Below are positions 39,002 through 49,157 of a stretch of DNA of 64,000 nucleotides, piece by piece (within the stretch, counting starts at the first letter, position 1; each line of letters opens with the position of its first letter). Source of the stretch: Bacteroidetes bacterium GWF2_40_14 (GTDB lineage: Bacteria; Bacteroidota; Bacteroidia; Bacteroidales; UBA932); assembly GCA_001769195.1 (NCBI GenBank), contig MEOK01000026.1:1-64000 (forward strand). Reading direction: 5' to 3'. The notes under the pieces were generated by a model, which was given only the letters and a program-made list of their open reading frames with translations, was not told where the DNA came from and made no database searches. The position numbers and the translations under genes were made by a program.

Positions 39002-39722
39002 AAAAGAAAATTGCAGTAAGGCTCTTGTACGGAATATTGAAGAATACCCAGATGGTATTGTAATTTCCGTAAACAAACCCTATGGCTGGACATCCTCAGA
39101 TGTTGTCAGAAAAATCAAGTTCAGGACCCAACGCTTTTTCGGAGTTAAAAATATTAAGGTAGGACATGCCGGAACTCTTGATCCTCTGGCAACCGGAGTT
39201 TTGATAATTTGCCTGGGCAAGGCAACAAAGCTTGCTGAGATGCTTCAGGCGCAGGAGAAAGAGTATGTTGCAGGAATTACATTTGGTTGCACGACACCAT
39301 CCTTCGATCTCGAAAAGGAGATTGACGCATATTATCCCTTTGAGCACATAACAATGGATTCAATAAAATCCCGCCTTCCCGGTTTTTTGGGAGAACTGGA
39401 CCAGATTCCACCTGTGTTTTCCGCAAAACTTGTCGACGGCAACAGGTCATATGATCTAGCAAGAGCAGGTGTCCAAAAAGAGTTGAAACCTTCAAGGGTT
39501 ACAATATATTCTCTCGAGGCAATCTCTTACATATCACCGGTATTAACACTAAAAATAAGTTGCAGTAAAGGGACATATATAAGGTCCATTGCAAGAGACC
39601 TGGGTGTAGCTATGGAAAGCGGTGCGCACCTTTCCGATCTTGTAAGAACATCATCAGGAGGCTTTTCAGTAAAAAACAGCGTTACAATAGAGGATCTTGA
39701 AAATCTAATGAAAACAGATTAA
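38982..39722 (+). CDS. truB: tRNA pseudouridine(55) synthase
   Basis: 'NKPYGWTSSDVVRKIK', 'VGHAGTLDPLATGVLIICLGKATK', 'CSKGTYIRSIARDLG'. Start at MSLHTIEK. Confidence 0.95.
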   Translation: MSLHTIEKENCSKALVRNIEEYPDGIVISVNKPYGWTSSDVVRKIKFRTQRFFGVKNIKVGHAGTLDPLATGVLIICLGKATKLAEMLQAQEKEYVAGITFGCTTPSFDLEKEIDAYYPFEHITMDSIKSRLPGFLGELDQIPPVFSAKLVDGNRSYDLARAGVQKELKPSRVTIYSLEAISYISPVLTLKISCSKGTYIRSIARDLGVAMESGAHLSDLVRTSSGGFSVKNSVTIEDLENLMKTD

Positions 39723-39767
39723 ATTCTCACTAAGACGAAACATTTTCCTTATCCATACGTATAATAA

Positions 39768-39775
39768 TAAGTTTG
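39768..39775 (+). promoter_or_regulatory. Candidate -7 element (TAAGTTTG) for queA
   Basis: TAnnTTTG match 13 bp before ATG 39789. Confidence 0.45.
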
Positions 39776-39788
39776 TCAAATTTTATAT

Positions 39789-40838
39789 ATGAAATTATCA
39801 CAGTTTAATTACCCGCTTACCCCCGATCATATTGCAAAATATCCGGCCAAGTATCGCGATGAATCCAGATTATTAGTGCTTCACAAAAAAAGTGGAGAAA
39901 TTGAGCATAAAACCTTTAAGGACCTGTTGGAATACTGTTCCATAGACGATGTCTTCATTTTCAACAACACCAAGGTTTTCCCTGCCAGATTAAATGGGAA
40001 CAAGGAGAAGACAGGAGCTGAAATTGAGGTATTCCTGTTGAGGGAGTTAAACAGCGAACAGAAGTTGTGGGATGTCCTGGTGGACCCTGCAAGAAAGATA
40101 AGGATAGGCAACAAACTCTATTTCGGCGACAACGACAACCTTGTTGCAGAGGTAATTGACAATACAACATCACGTGGCAGAACATTAAGGTTCCTTTTTG
40201 ACGGTACCCATGACGAGTTTAAGGCTACCTTGTTCAAACTTGGAGAGATGCCTGTACCAAAATGGATAAGAAGCAAGGCAGAAAGCATTGACAATGAACG
40301 TTACCAGACAATATATGCAGAACATGAAGGTGCAGTTGCAGTACCTGCTGCAGGTTTACATTTTAGCAGGGAGCTTCTTAAAAGAATGGAGATAATGGGC
40401 GTTAACTCTACCAGCATCATACTTCATATGGGCCTTGGCCACTTCCGTACAGTTGATGTAGAGGATCTTTCTAAACACAAGATGGATTCGGAGCAGGTAA
40501 TAATTACCGAGGAGTCAGCTAACCTTATTAACAACACAAAGGCAAGCGGGAAAAAAGTTTTTGCCGTTGGTGTCACTGTTTTACGAGCAATTGAGACTTC
40601 TGTCACTACCCATGGTCAGCTTAAGCCATATAACGGATGGACCAATAAATTCATATTCCCTCCATACAGCTTCTCTATACCCGATGCTCTCATTTCAAAT
40701 TTTCAACTGCCTCAGTCAACAATGCTTATGTCAGTAGCGGCATTTGGTGGCTTTGACACCGTAATGCGTGCATACAATCTTGCATTAAAAGAGGGCTATA
40801 AGTTTGGCACATACGGAGATGCAATGTTGATAATATAG
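39789..40838 (+). CDS. queA: S-adenosylmethionine:tRNA ribosyltransferase-isomerase
   Basis: '[14 protein letters not shown]', '[15 protein letters not shown]', '[14 protein letters not shown]', '[24 protein letters not shown]'. Confidence 0.95.
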   Translation: MKLSQFNYPLTPDHIAKYPAKYRDESRLLVLHKKSGEIEHKTFKDLLEYCSIDDVFIFNNTKVFPARLNGNKEKTGAEIEVFLLRELNSEQKLWDVLVDPARKIRIGNKLYFGDNDNLVAEVIDNTTSRGRTLRFLFDGTHDEFKATLFKLGEMPVPKWIRSKAESIDNERYQTIYAEHEGAVAVPAAGLHFSRELLKRMEIMGVNSTSIILHMGLGHFRTVDVEDLSKHKMDSEQVIITEESANLINNTKASGKKVFAVGVTVLRAIETSVTTHGQLKPYNGWTNKFIFPPYSFSIPDALISNFQLPQSTMLMSVAAFGGFDTVMRAYNLALKEGYKFGTYGDAMLII

Positions 40839-40933
40839 CAGGTTTCTCTTTCTGAAATTTAATTATTCTTTTGTAGAATAAATTTTTCCGGTTTTACACA
40901 AGCAGCTGATGAATACTCATCAGCTTTGCTTTT

Positions 40934-42043
40934 ATGTACACAGATGAATTAGTCTATATCGTTGCGCTGAATAAAGTATTCAGATACAATCCAAAGATCT
41001 CAAATTTCCTGCTTAAAGAGTTCGGGACAGCAGAAACCATATTCAGACTTGACCAGTCGGTGCTGATGGGAATCTTCAACAATAGATACAGTTTTTTGGA
41101 TCAGCTTTCTGACAGAAGTATATTAACATGGGCAAAAGAGGAGATATGCTGGGCAGAATCAAAAGGGGTCAGGCTCATAAATATCAACGACAGTGAATAT
41201 CCTGCCTCGTTAAAGGAGTGTTTTGATCCTCCGCTAGTACTTTATATTTATGGAGAGGCAGACCTCAATCAGGAGAAAATCATCTCAATTGTAGGAACCA
41301 GGATGTCCACCAGATACGGAACCGAGTGTTGCAGGAAGATAATCAGGGAACTGCTTGATTCAGGCTGTACGCCTGTCGTAGTAAGTGGCCTGGCATATGG
41401 AGTTGATGTAGCGGCACACAAGGCAGCCCTTGAGTCCGGGTTAAAGACTGTAGCAGTTCTTCCAAATGGCCTTGATCGCATATATCCGTCTGCCCACCAT
41501 GAAATTGCAAAAAAAATATCAAGACAAGGCGCAGTAATTTCTGAATTTCCCAGAGCAACTGAATCACTTAAGATTAATTTTATACAGCGAAACCGGCTTA
41601 TTGCAGCTCTCTCAAAAGCGACAATAGTAATTGAGTCGAGAAGTAAGGGTGGAGCTCTTATAACTGCAGAACTGGCACAGTCTTACTCACGGGAAGTTTT
41701 TGCAATACCCGGACGTCTCTCCGATCCAATTTCTTCTGGGTGCAACAATCTAATTTTCCGTAACATTGCAAATATATTCAGCTCAACAAGAGATTTCATG
41801 ACAGTTATGAATTGGGGATCTGAAAATAAAGACATCCCACATAAAGAGAAGGAATTGTTTTATTCCGGAAGTCCTGAAAAAGAAAAAATATTAGTAGCTT
41901 TACGCATCAATTCCGAGCTCAATATGGATGAGTTACTCTTGATAACCGGTGCCGGGATGCAAAGTCTTTGCGAGAGCCTTCTGGAACTGGAATTGGAAGG
42001 ATACATTCACTCATTGGCCGGTAAAAGATACAGTTTAGCATAA
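40934..42043 (+). CDS. dprA: DNA-processing protein DprA
   Basis: 'ISIVGTRMSTRYG', 'VVSGLAYGVDVAAHKAAL', 'FIQRNRLIAALSKATIVIESRSKGGALITAELA'. Confidence 0.95.
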   Translation: MYTDELVYIVALNKVFRYNPKISNFLLKEFGTAETIFRLDQSVLMGIFNNRYSFLDQLSDRSILTWAKEEICWAESKGVRLININDSEYPASLKECFDPPLVLYIYGEADLNQEKIISIVGTRMSTRYGTECCRKIIRELLDSGCTPVVVSGLAYGVDVAAHKAALESGLKTVAVLPNGLDRIYPSAHHEIAKKISRQGAVISEFPRATESLKINFIQRNRLIAALSKATIVIESRSKGGALITAELAQSYSREVFAIPGRLSDPISSGCNNLIFRNIANIFSSTRDFMTVMNWGSENKDIPHKEKELFYSGSPEKEKILVALRINSELNMDELLLITGAGMQSLCESLLELELEGYIHSLAGKRYSLA

Positions 42044-42049
42044 TTTTTA

Positions 42050-42823
42050 ATGAATCAATTCATTGACTCTCACATTCATCTTTACGATCCGGAGTATGAT
42101 GCAGATTTAGGGGAAGTAATCTCACGCGCAAAGGCAGAAGGTGTAAGCAGATGCATTTTGCCTGCAATAGACTCGGGTACTCACGATAAGATGGTTAATC
42201 TCGCAAAACTCCACCCCGGATTTGCATTTCCTTCAATTGGATTACATCCGACTTCGGTGAAATCTGACTGGGAAAAAGAGCTGTCTCTTGTTTTTGACAA
42301 TATTGACAAAAATAAATTTCATGCCATTGGTGAAATTGGCATTGACGGCTACTGGTCAAAGGAGTTCCTGAATGAACAATCATTTGTCTTCGAAAAGCAG
42401 ATTGAACTTGCTGTTCAAAAAGGACTTGCAGTAATTATTCATTCGCGTGATGCCACAGAAGAGGTTTTCAAGGTTCTTGAAAAAACCGGACATCTTGGGC
42501 TATCAGGTGTATTTCATGCATTTTCGGGCAGTTTTGAGACCTACAGACGCCTTTCCGGAATGGGTAACTTTATGTTCGGCATCGGAGGTGTTATAACATT
42601 TAAAAACGCATCATTGGCAAAAGTTGCAGCAAAAATGGATTTAAAGGAGATTATACTCGAAACCGATGGTCCATGGCTCACACCTGCTCCTTTCCGGGGA
42701 AAAAGAAATGAGCCCTCATATATCTCCCTGATTGCAGAAAAACTTGCTGAAATAAAAGGTTGTTCAATTGAGGAGGTAGCAGCCACAACAACAAAAAACG
42801 CAGAAAAATTATTTAATATCTGA
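42050..42823 (+). CDS. tatD: TatD family metal-dependent hydrolase
   Basis: 'FIDSHIHLYDPEY', 'IGLHPTSVK', 'AIGEIGIDGYW', 'HSRDATEEV', 'LETDGPWLTP'. Confidence 0.93.
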   Translation: MNQFIDSHIHLYDPEYDADLGEVISRAKAEGVSRCILPAIDSGTHDKMVNLAKLHPGFAFPSIGLHPTSVKSDWEKELSLVFDNIDKNKFHAIGEIGIDGYWSKEFLNEQSFVFEKQIELAVQKGLAVIIHSRDATEEVFKVLEKTGHLGLSGVFHAFSGSFETYRRLSGMGNFMFGIGGVITFKNASLAKVAAKMDLKEIILETDGPWLTPAPFRGKRNEPSYISLIAEKLAEIKGCSIEEVAATTTKNAEKLFNI

Positions 42824-42826
42824 AAA

Positions 42827-43861
42827 ATGAACTCATCCATACTTCTAATATACACCGGCGGTACAATCGGCATGAAACAAGACCCAGAGAGCATGGCTTT
42901 GGTTCCCTTTAATTTTAACCAGATAATGGAAGAGGTGCCTGAACTGAAAAAATTCGGGTTCAGAATAGATTCCCATTCATTTGATCCTCCGGTAGACTCC
43001 TCTGAGATTCAAACTGATTTTTGGGTTGATCTTGCAAATCTCATAAAAGAGAATTATATCAATTATGATGGATTTGTGATCCTGCATGGTACCGACACAA
43101 TGTCTTTTTCCGCATCAGCATTAAGTTTTATGCTTGAGAATCTTGAGAAGCCCGTAATATTCACCGGGAGTCAGCTTCCTATTGGAATGTTAAGAACTGA
43201 CGGTAAAGAGAATCTTATCTCCTCTATAGAAATTGCTGCTGCCAAAGATGAAAACGGACATGCAATGGTACCAGAGGTATGTATATACTTTGAAAGCCAG
43301 CTATATCGAGGTAATCGTACCACAAAATACAATGCAGAGAATTTCCGTGCTTTCAAATCGGCAAACTATCCATGTCTGGCAGAGGTTGGAATTCACATAA
43401 AATACAATAAAGGATACATTTCATATCCCAATGTATGGGACAAGGAACTATCTGTAAACACAAAACTGAATACCGATGTTGCAATTCTTAAGATATTTCC
43501 CGGCATATCCCGGAATGTTATTGAAACCTTCCTTAATATCATGGGTTTACGGGCCATAATAATTGAGACTTATGGCTCAGGGAATGCCCCAACCAAAAAA
43601 TGGCTGATTGATCTCCTTGAGGGAGCAATAAAGAGAGGATTGATTATACTCAACATTTCTCAGTGTCATGCTGGCAGGGTAGATATGGATGCATATTCCA
43701 CCGGAATTTTACTAAAAAAAATCGGTGTCATAACAGGTAACGACAGTACAACAGAAGCAGCAATTACCAAACTATTTTTTTTACTTGGACAAAGCAGTGA
43801 TATTCTTTATATTAATGCCTTTCTAACCAAAAATATGCGAGGAGAAATTACAATCAGTTAG
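42827..43861 (+). CDS. ansA: Type I asparaginase
   Basis: 'LLIYTGGTIGMKQDPE', 'FVILHGTDTMSFSASALSFML', 'GSQLPIG'. Confidence 0.92.
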   Translation: MNSSILLIYTGGTIGMKQDPESMALVPFNFNQIMEEVPELKKFGFRIDSHSFDPPVDSSEIQTDFWVDLANLIKENYINYDGFVILHGTDTMSFSASALSFMLENLEKPVIFTGSQLPIGMLRTDGKENLISSIEIAAAKDENGHAMVPEVCIYFESQLYRGNRTTKYNAENFRAFKSANYPCLAEVGIHIKYNKGYISYPNVWDKELSVNTKLNTDVAILKIFPGISRNVIETFLNIMGLRAIIIETYGSGNAPTKKWLIDLLEGAIKRGLIILNISQCHAGRVDMDAYSTGILLKKIGVITGNDSTTEAAITKLFFLLGQSSDILYINAFLTKNMRGEITIS

Positions 43862-43965
43862 TGAATATTAAATATTCTTTTTAAATTGCACGATAATTAA
43901 CGATAGTTTAGAAACAAATAACTATTTAAAATACATTGTTTAATACTTTAATCATTCAAAAATTT

Positions 43966-44730
43966 ATGAAAAAATTTTTCATGTTTTTGGCAGTAATGGG
44001 TTTTATGGCCATTTCTGCTCAGTATGCTGCTGCTCAGACACAGGAACCTGCTGCTGCTGCCACAACAACTACTGTTGCTGACCAAACTGTTCAACAGGAC
44101 ATTCCCATTCACCAACAGCTAAAAGCCAAATTTATCGAGGGTGGTGCAGGCTTCATGGCATCAATCCTTATAGTTTTTATTCTTGGCCTTGCAATTGCAA
44201 TTGAAAGGATTATTTACCTTAACCTTTCGACTACCAACACTGAGAAGTTGCTATTAGGTATTGAAGAGGCTCTTGCTTCAGGCGGAAAAGAAAAAGCACT
44301 TGAAGTTTGCCGTAATACAAAAGGGCCGGTTGCTTCAATTTTCTACCAGGGTATCTCTCGTATGGACGAAGGTGTTGAAGTTGTTGAAAAATCAGTTGTT
44401 TCTTACGGTGGAGTACAAATGAGTCAAATGGAAAGTGGTCTTACATGGATCTCTCTTTTTATTGCTACTGCTCCCATGCTAGGATTCCTCGGTACAGTTA
44501 TAGGTCTTATTCAGGCATTTGACGCTATCGAAGCAGCAGGTGACATTTCCCCTAACGTTGTAGCAGGTGGTATGAAAGTAGCGTTGATTACAACTGTAGG
44601 CGGTCTTGTAGTAGGTATTATACTTCAGATTCTTTACAACTACATCGTATCTAAGATTGACTCTATCGTTATATCAATGGAAGATGCATCTATTTCGCTT
44701 ATCGATATCCTCGTAAAAGCTAAAAAATAA
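43966..44730 (+). CDS. exbB: MotA/TolQ/ExbB proton channel family protein
   Basis: Signal peptide and A/T/Q-rich linker, then 'LGFLGTVIGLIQAFDAIEAAGDISPNVVAGGMKVALITTVGGLVVGII'. Start at MKKFFMF. Confidence 0.93.
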   Translation: MKKFFMFLAVMGFMAISAQYAAAQTQEPAAAATTTTVADQTVQQDIPIHQQLKAKFIEGGAGFMASILIVFILGLAIAIERIIYLNLSTTNTEKLLLGIEEALASGGKEKALEVCRNTKGPVASIFYQGISRMDEGVEVVEKSVVSYGGVQMSQMESGLTWISLFIATAPMLGFLGTVIGLIQAFDAIEAAGDISPNVVAGGMKVALITTVGGLVVGIILQILYNYIVSKIDSIVISMEDASISLIDILVKAKK

Positions 44731-44735
44731 CAACT

Positions 44736-45146
44736 ATGTCAAAATTATATAAATACTTACTATATATACTATTTGCAATATCGATTGTATTTATCATAGG
44801 CTTCTTCGTTGATCAGGATGTTATGCTCGATCCATTTCTATATTACACATATGTGCTTGTAGGAATATCTTTTCTGGCAATCATTATTCTCCCTCTGATC
44901 AATCTGGCAAAAAACCCTAAAGGGTTTAAGAAAATGCTTATGACACTTGTTATTGCTGTAGTATTTGTCGGAATTGCATATTTGCTCTCTTCCGGTGATC
45001 CCCTGCTGGTGAAAATAAATGTTGAAGCGTCAGAAAACGTACTTAAGCTAACAGATACAGGCCTTATTCTTACGTATATCCTTTCTGCCGGTGCCTGTCT
45101 GGCAATTATTTTCGGCGGGGTTGTTAAAATAGCAAGAAACCGCTAG
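44736..45146 (+). CDS. Hypothetical multi-TM membrane protein within exb operon
   Basis: Four hydrophobic helices, no assignable motif; 5 bp after exbB. Confidence 0.8.
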   Translation: MSKLYKYLLYILFAISIVFIIGFFVDQDVMLDPFLYYTYVLVGISFLAIIILPLINLAKNPKGFKKMLMTLVIAVVFVGIAYLLSSGDPLLVKINVEASENVLKLTDTGLILTYILSAGACLAIIFGGVVKIARNR

Positions 45147-45177
45147 TATTAATTGAATAAATAATAATAATAAAGAT

Positions 45178-45756
45178 ATGGCTAGACCAGCACAGCAACT
45201 CCCATCGTCCTCATTGGCCGATATTGCATTCATGGTTCTCATATTCTTTCTTTTGGTATCCACTATGGATCAGGATCTTGGACTGCAGCGTCGTCTGCCA
45301 CCCATGCCTGACCCTAACCAGAAAGCTGACGACGTACAGATTAAACGTCGTAATATGATGATTGTCAGACTAAACGAAAATGATCGCCTGCTAGCAGGTG
45401 GGTCGCAGATTGATGTCAGCATGCTCAAGGATAAGGCAATGGAATTCCTTCTCAATAATGGGAATGATGAAAATTTGCCTGAAAGGGAGGTAAAGACAAT
45501 TGAAGGTTTTGGGTCCTATCCTGTTTCAAAAGGTGTAATTTCTCTTCAGAATCATCGTGGTACAAGTTATGATGCTTATCTTAAGGTTCAGAACGAACTT
45601 GTAAAGGCAGTTAACATAATTCGCGATGAATTTGCTATGACTAACTTCGGGAAAATTTACATTAACCTTGACGAAGAGAAACAACGTATAGTAAGAGACG
45701 CAATACCTCAGAATATTTCTGAGGCAGAACCAAAAGATACAGGTAGAAAGAAATAA
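45178..45756 (+). CDS. exbD: ExbD/TolR family biopolymer transporter
   Basis: 'LPSSSLADIAFMVLIFFLLVSTMDQD' N-terminal TM with conserved Asp. Confidence 0.92.
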   Translation: MARPAQQLPSSSLADIAFMVLIFFLLVSTMDQDLGLQRRLPPMPDPNQKADDVQIKRRNMMIVRLNENDRLLAGGSQIDVSMLKDKAMEFLLNNGNDENLPEREVKTIEGFGSYPVSKGVISLQNHRGTSYDAYLKVQNELVKAVNIIRDEFAMTNFGKIYINLDEEKQRIVRDAIPQNISEAEPKDTGRKK

Positions 45757-45768
45757 AAAAACAGAAAA

Positions 45769-46242
45769 ATGGCAAAATTTTCAAGAAAAGGTAAAGGAGG
45801 AACTCCGGAACTGAGTACCTCGTCACTTGCGGATATTGTGTTCATGATACTGCTGTTTTTTATGGTTACTACCAGTATGAGACAGACAGAAAGAATGGTT
45901 GTTATAAAGATGCCTGAAGCCTCTGAAATAGCAAAGCTTGAAAGAAAGGACCTTTCTGCGTATATATTTGTCGGTACCCCAATGCCTAATTTACAGGCAC
46001 AATATGGTAACGACTCTCGTATCCAGTTAAACGATTCATTCAAGACCATTGACGACATCCGCGACTTTATAGCTGCTGAACGTGAAAACCTCAGTGAAGC
46101 TGACCGTCAATATATGACCGTATCCATCAAGGCAGACGAAACTGTCCGTATGGGTATTATTTCAGATATCAAACAAGAGTTAAGAAGAACTTCTGCTCTT
46201 AAGATAATGTATGCGGCCAGAAGGTCGGCCCCCGTACAATAG
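45769..46242 (+). CDS. exbD: ExbD/TolR family biopolymer transporter
   Basis: 'ELSTSSLADIVFMILLFFMVTTSMRQTE', C-terminal 'VSIKADETVRMGIISDIKQELRR'. Confidence 0.92.
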   Translation: MAKFSRKGKGGTPELSTSSLADIVFMILLFFMVTTSMRQTERMVVIKMPEASEIAKLERKDLSAYIFVGTPMPNLQAQYGNDSRIQLNDSFKTIDDIRDFIAAERENLSEADRQYMTVSIKADETVRMGIISDIKQELRRTSALKIMYAARRSAPVQ

Positions 46243-46265
46243 CGGTTTTAATCGAAATTTCATGT

Positions 46266-46300
46266 AAAGGGTGTCTTCTATAAACAATAGGGCACCCTTT
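46266..46300 (+). terminator. Candidate terminator hairpin after exbD operon
   Basis: AAAGGGTG 46266-46273 / CACCCTTT 46293-46300; only a weak T-rich tail. Confidence 0.5.
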
Positions 46301-46330
46301 CTTGTATATATAGGATAAATAACTTTTAAC

Positions 46331-47566
46331 ATGAAGAAAAGCTATCTCATCATTTCTATCGTTGTGTTTTTTTCAGTAGTCAGTTCTGTTACATATGCCC
46401 AAAGAGAACATCAGGAAAAACCTAAATATGTTTTTCTGTTTATAGGCGATGGCATGGGATTTTCGCAAATCTCTTTAACTGAAGCTTACTTAGCCACCCA
46501 AAAGGGAAAAATAGGGAGTGATCCCATCTCCTTTACTAAATTCCCTGTTATGGGAATGGTTACAACTCATTCTGCCAACTCTTTCATTACATGTTCATCA
46601 GCTGCAGGAACGGCAATATCTACCGGATTTAAGACAAATAATCTTATGTTGGGAGTAGATCCTGACACAAATAAGCTGACGAGCATCACTTACAAGATAC
46701 ATGACAAAGGTATACAGATAGGCATATTAAGTACAGTCACTATCGACCACGCTACTCCGGGAGCCTTCTATGCAAATAGTACTGCACGAAGCAGTTACTA
46801 CGACATAGCAACACAAATCCCTGCAAGCGGTTTTGAATTCTTTGGCGGAGGTGGATTTCTCAAACCCGACGGAGATAAAGGAGATAAAACAAATATTTAC
46901 AATGTCCTTGAAAACAACGGCTATGCTGTAGTAAGAGGCTTAAGAAACCTTTCTTCTAAGAAAACATCTGAAAAAGTTGCGCTTTTTCAGGAAGTGGGCA
47001 AAGAAAAAGATTTGCCATTTGCCATTGACAGAAAAGACGGGGATCTTGCATTGAAAGATATCGTAGCTGCTGCAATTGATCATCTCTACACAAAGAAAGG
47101 GTTTTTCATTATGGCAGAAGGAGGAAAGATAGACTGGGCAGCACACAGCAACGACGCAAAGTCAACAATTCTGGAGATTCTGGATTTTGCCGATGCTATT
47201 GAAATCGCATATCAATTTTATCTCAAACATCCAAAAGAGACCCTAATAATCGTCACTTCTGACCATGATACCGGAGGAGCCAGTCTTGGCAGGGACAAAG
47301 GGGACCAGCTTAAACTGAACGAATTGAATAATCAGACCGGTTCGTTTGCCGAATATAAAAGTGACACCGAAAAATTCAATCAGGAGAAGTATGAAGCCTT
47401 CATGGGTTTAAGTAGAACAGCAAAAGTTGGTTGGACAACAACATCTCATCTTGGCAACGCAGTGCCCATTTTTTCTATCGGTGCAGGTAGCAGAAGCTTT
47501 TCCGGAAGAATGGACAATACAGAAATTCCAAGAAAAATTCTTAATCTAATGAATATTGAGTTTTAA
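46331..47566 (+). CDS. Alkaline phosphatase
   Basis: 'FLFIGDGMGFSQISL', 'FITCSSAAGTAISTG', 'EGGKIDWAAHSND', 'IVTSDHDTGG'. Confidence 0.93.
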   Translation: MKKSYLIISIVVFFSVVSSVTYAQREHQEKPKYVFLFIGDGMGFSQISLTEAYLATQKGKIGSDPISFTKFPVMGMVTTHSANSFITCSSAAGTAISTGFKTNNLMLGVDPDTNKLTSITYKIHDKGIQIGILSTVTIDHATPGAFYANSTARSSYYDIATQIPASGFEFFGGGGFLKPDGDKGDKTNIYNVLENNGYAVVRGLRNLSSKKTSEKVALFQEVGKEKDLPFAIDRKDGDLALKDIVAAAIDHLYTKKGFFIMAEGGKIDWAAHSNDAKSTILEILDFADAIEIAYQFYLKHPKETLIIVTSDHDTGGASLGRDKGDQLKLNELNNQTGSFAEYKSDTEKFNQEKYEAFMGLSRTAKVGWTTTSHLGNAVPIFSIGAGSRSFSGRMDNTEIPRKILNLMNIEF

Positions 47567-47584
47567 TTAAACAAAACAATAATT

Positions 47585-49087
47585 ATGAGAGTAATTACCT
47601 GTCTGTTATTATCTCTGTTAGCTGTCTCCGTTTCATATTCACAGAGTTCTCCTAAAAGAGAGTTCCGCGGTGCATGGATACACACCGTAGGAAATGAAAA
47701 GTTCAAAACTATGAGTTCCGACTCAGTAAAGCAATTGTTCATAAACACATTGGACAATTTTGAAAAAGCTGGTATTAATGCCGTTATTTTTCAGGTAAGG
47801 CCACAGGCCGATGCATTTTACATGTCCAATTTTGAGCCATGGAGCAGATTTCTTGCCGGAGAACAGGGAAAAGCACCATATCCGCTCTGGGATCCGCTTC
47901 AGTTCATGATTGAAGAGGCTCATAAAAGAGGGATGGAACTTCATGCGTGGTGTAATCCATACAGAGTCACATCAAACGATAAAGAGCAGTTGAATCCGGA
48001 TCATTTGTACTTTAAAAGACCGGAACTATTTAAAAAGTACGGGCAACAACTCTATTTCGATCCGGGAGAGCCTGAAGCCATAAAGCATACAGTAACTGTA
48101 ATAGCAGATATTGTTGCTCGTTATGATGTCGATGCTATCCATTTCGACGATTATTTTTACCCCTATCCTATTGTTTTTGAAGAGTTTCATGATGACGCAT
48201 CATTTGTAAAATACGCTAAATCGCAAGGTTTTGAATACTGGCAAAAGGCCGACTGGCGAAGAAACAACGTAGCTACCCTAATCAAGGCTCTTAACGATAC
48301 CATCAAAGCCCTGAAACCCTGGGTGAGGTTCGGAATAAGCCCCTTTGGAATTCACAGAAATTTAAAAGACACACCTGATAGAAGTGGAAGTCAGACAAAC
48401 GGACTGTCAAACTACGAACAACTATATGCCGATGTACCATTATGGATACAAAAAGGCTGGATCGATTATAATGTACCTCAGATATACTGGAAAATCGGTC
48501 ACCCAGCTGCAGATTACAAAACACTTATAGAGTGGTGGAGCCGTTCAAATTTTGGTGGGCAATTATATATAGGACAGAATATAAGTACATTCAGCGAAAA
48601 GGACCTGGACAACCCATTTAGAACCCAGTTTGAGGCAAAAATGAAAATGGTACGGGAACTTCCTAATGTAGATGGAAATGTGTGGTGGCCTGGATGGAGT
48701 CTCAACAACAATCCGTTTGGTTTTACTGACAGTCTTATAAACAAGTATCAGAAACATCCTGCATTGATACCATCTTACAGAACCTTGGACAGTATCGCTC
48801 CTGCTCCGGTAACTAAAATTTCCAAAAAGGGAAAAATCCTCGTATGGAACCATAATTCCGGTGGAGATAAAATGCAAGAGGCAGCTTTCTACGCAATATA
48901 CAGGTTTCCAAAAGGAGTCACCGCTGATCTTGACAATAGCGAATACCTTGTCAAACTTGTTGCAGAACCAAAGTATCTGCTGCATCAGGGTAAAGGAAAG
49001 AAGGACCGTTATCTGTACATAATAACTGCCATAGACAGGTGCTGGAACGAAAGCTCTCCATCGAAGGGGGTTGAGGTTAGTGAATAG
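47585..49087 (+). CDS. Glycoside hydrolase family 10-like (DUF187/YngK-type) secreted protein
   Basis: 'REFRGAWIHTVGNEKF', 'AVIFQVRPQADAFY', 'ELHAWCNPYRV', 'IHFDDYFYPYP', C-terminal FN3-like region. Confidence 0.88.
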   Translation: MRVITCLLLSLLAVSVSYSQSSPKREFRGAWIHTVGNEKFKTMSSDSVKQLFINTLDNFEKAGINAVIFQVRPQADAFYMSNFEPWSRFLAGEQGKAPYPLWDPLQFMIEEAHKRGMELHAWCNPYRVTSNDKEQLNPDHLYFKRPELFKKYGQQLYFDPGEPEAIKHTVTVIADIVARYDVDAIHFDDYFYPYPIVFEEFHDDASFVKYAKSQGFEYWQKADWRRNNVATLIKALNDTIKALKPWVRFGISPFGIHRNLKDTPDRSGSQTNGLSNYEQLYADVPLWIQKGWIDYNVPQIYWKIGHPAADYKTLIEWWSRSNFGGQLYIGQNISTFSEKDLDNPFRTQFEAKMKMVRELPNVDGNVWWPGWSLNNNPFGFTDSLINKYQKHPALIPSYRTLDSIAPAPVTKISKKGKILVWNHNSGGDKMQEAAFYAIYRFPKGVTADLDNSEYLVKLVAEPKYLLHQGKGKKDRYLYIITAIDRCWNESSPSKGVEVSE

Positions 49088-49121
49088 CCACTTTTATTAT
49101 TGTCATTTCTTATCATTTGAG

Positions 49122-49129
49122 TAACTTTG
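49122..49129 (+). promoter_or_regulatory. Candidate Bacteroidetes promoter TTG-N19-TAACTTTG for asnS
   Basis: TTG at 49100-49102, 19-bp spacer, TAACTTTG; matches the Bacteroidetes -33/-7 layout. Confidence 0.6.
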
Positions 49130-49157
49130 TCTAGTTAAATTATTATTTGGGATTAAA

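Noticed and set aside
43861-43966. AT-rich leader upstream of exbB with ACGATA-type short repeats
   Set aside because: Low-complexity AT-rich intergenic sequence; the short repeats are within chance expectation and no promoter match was clear.
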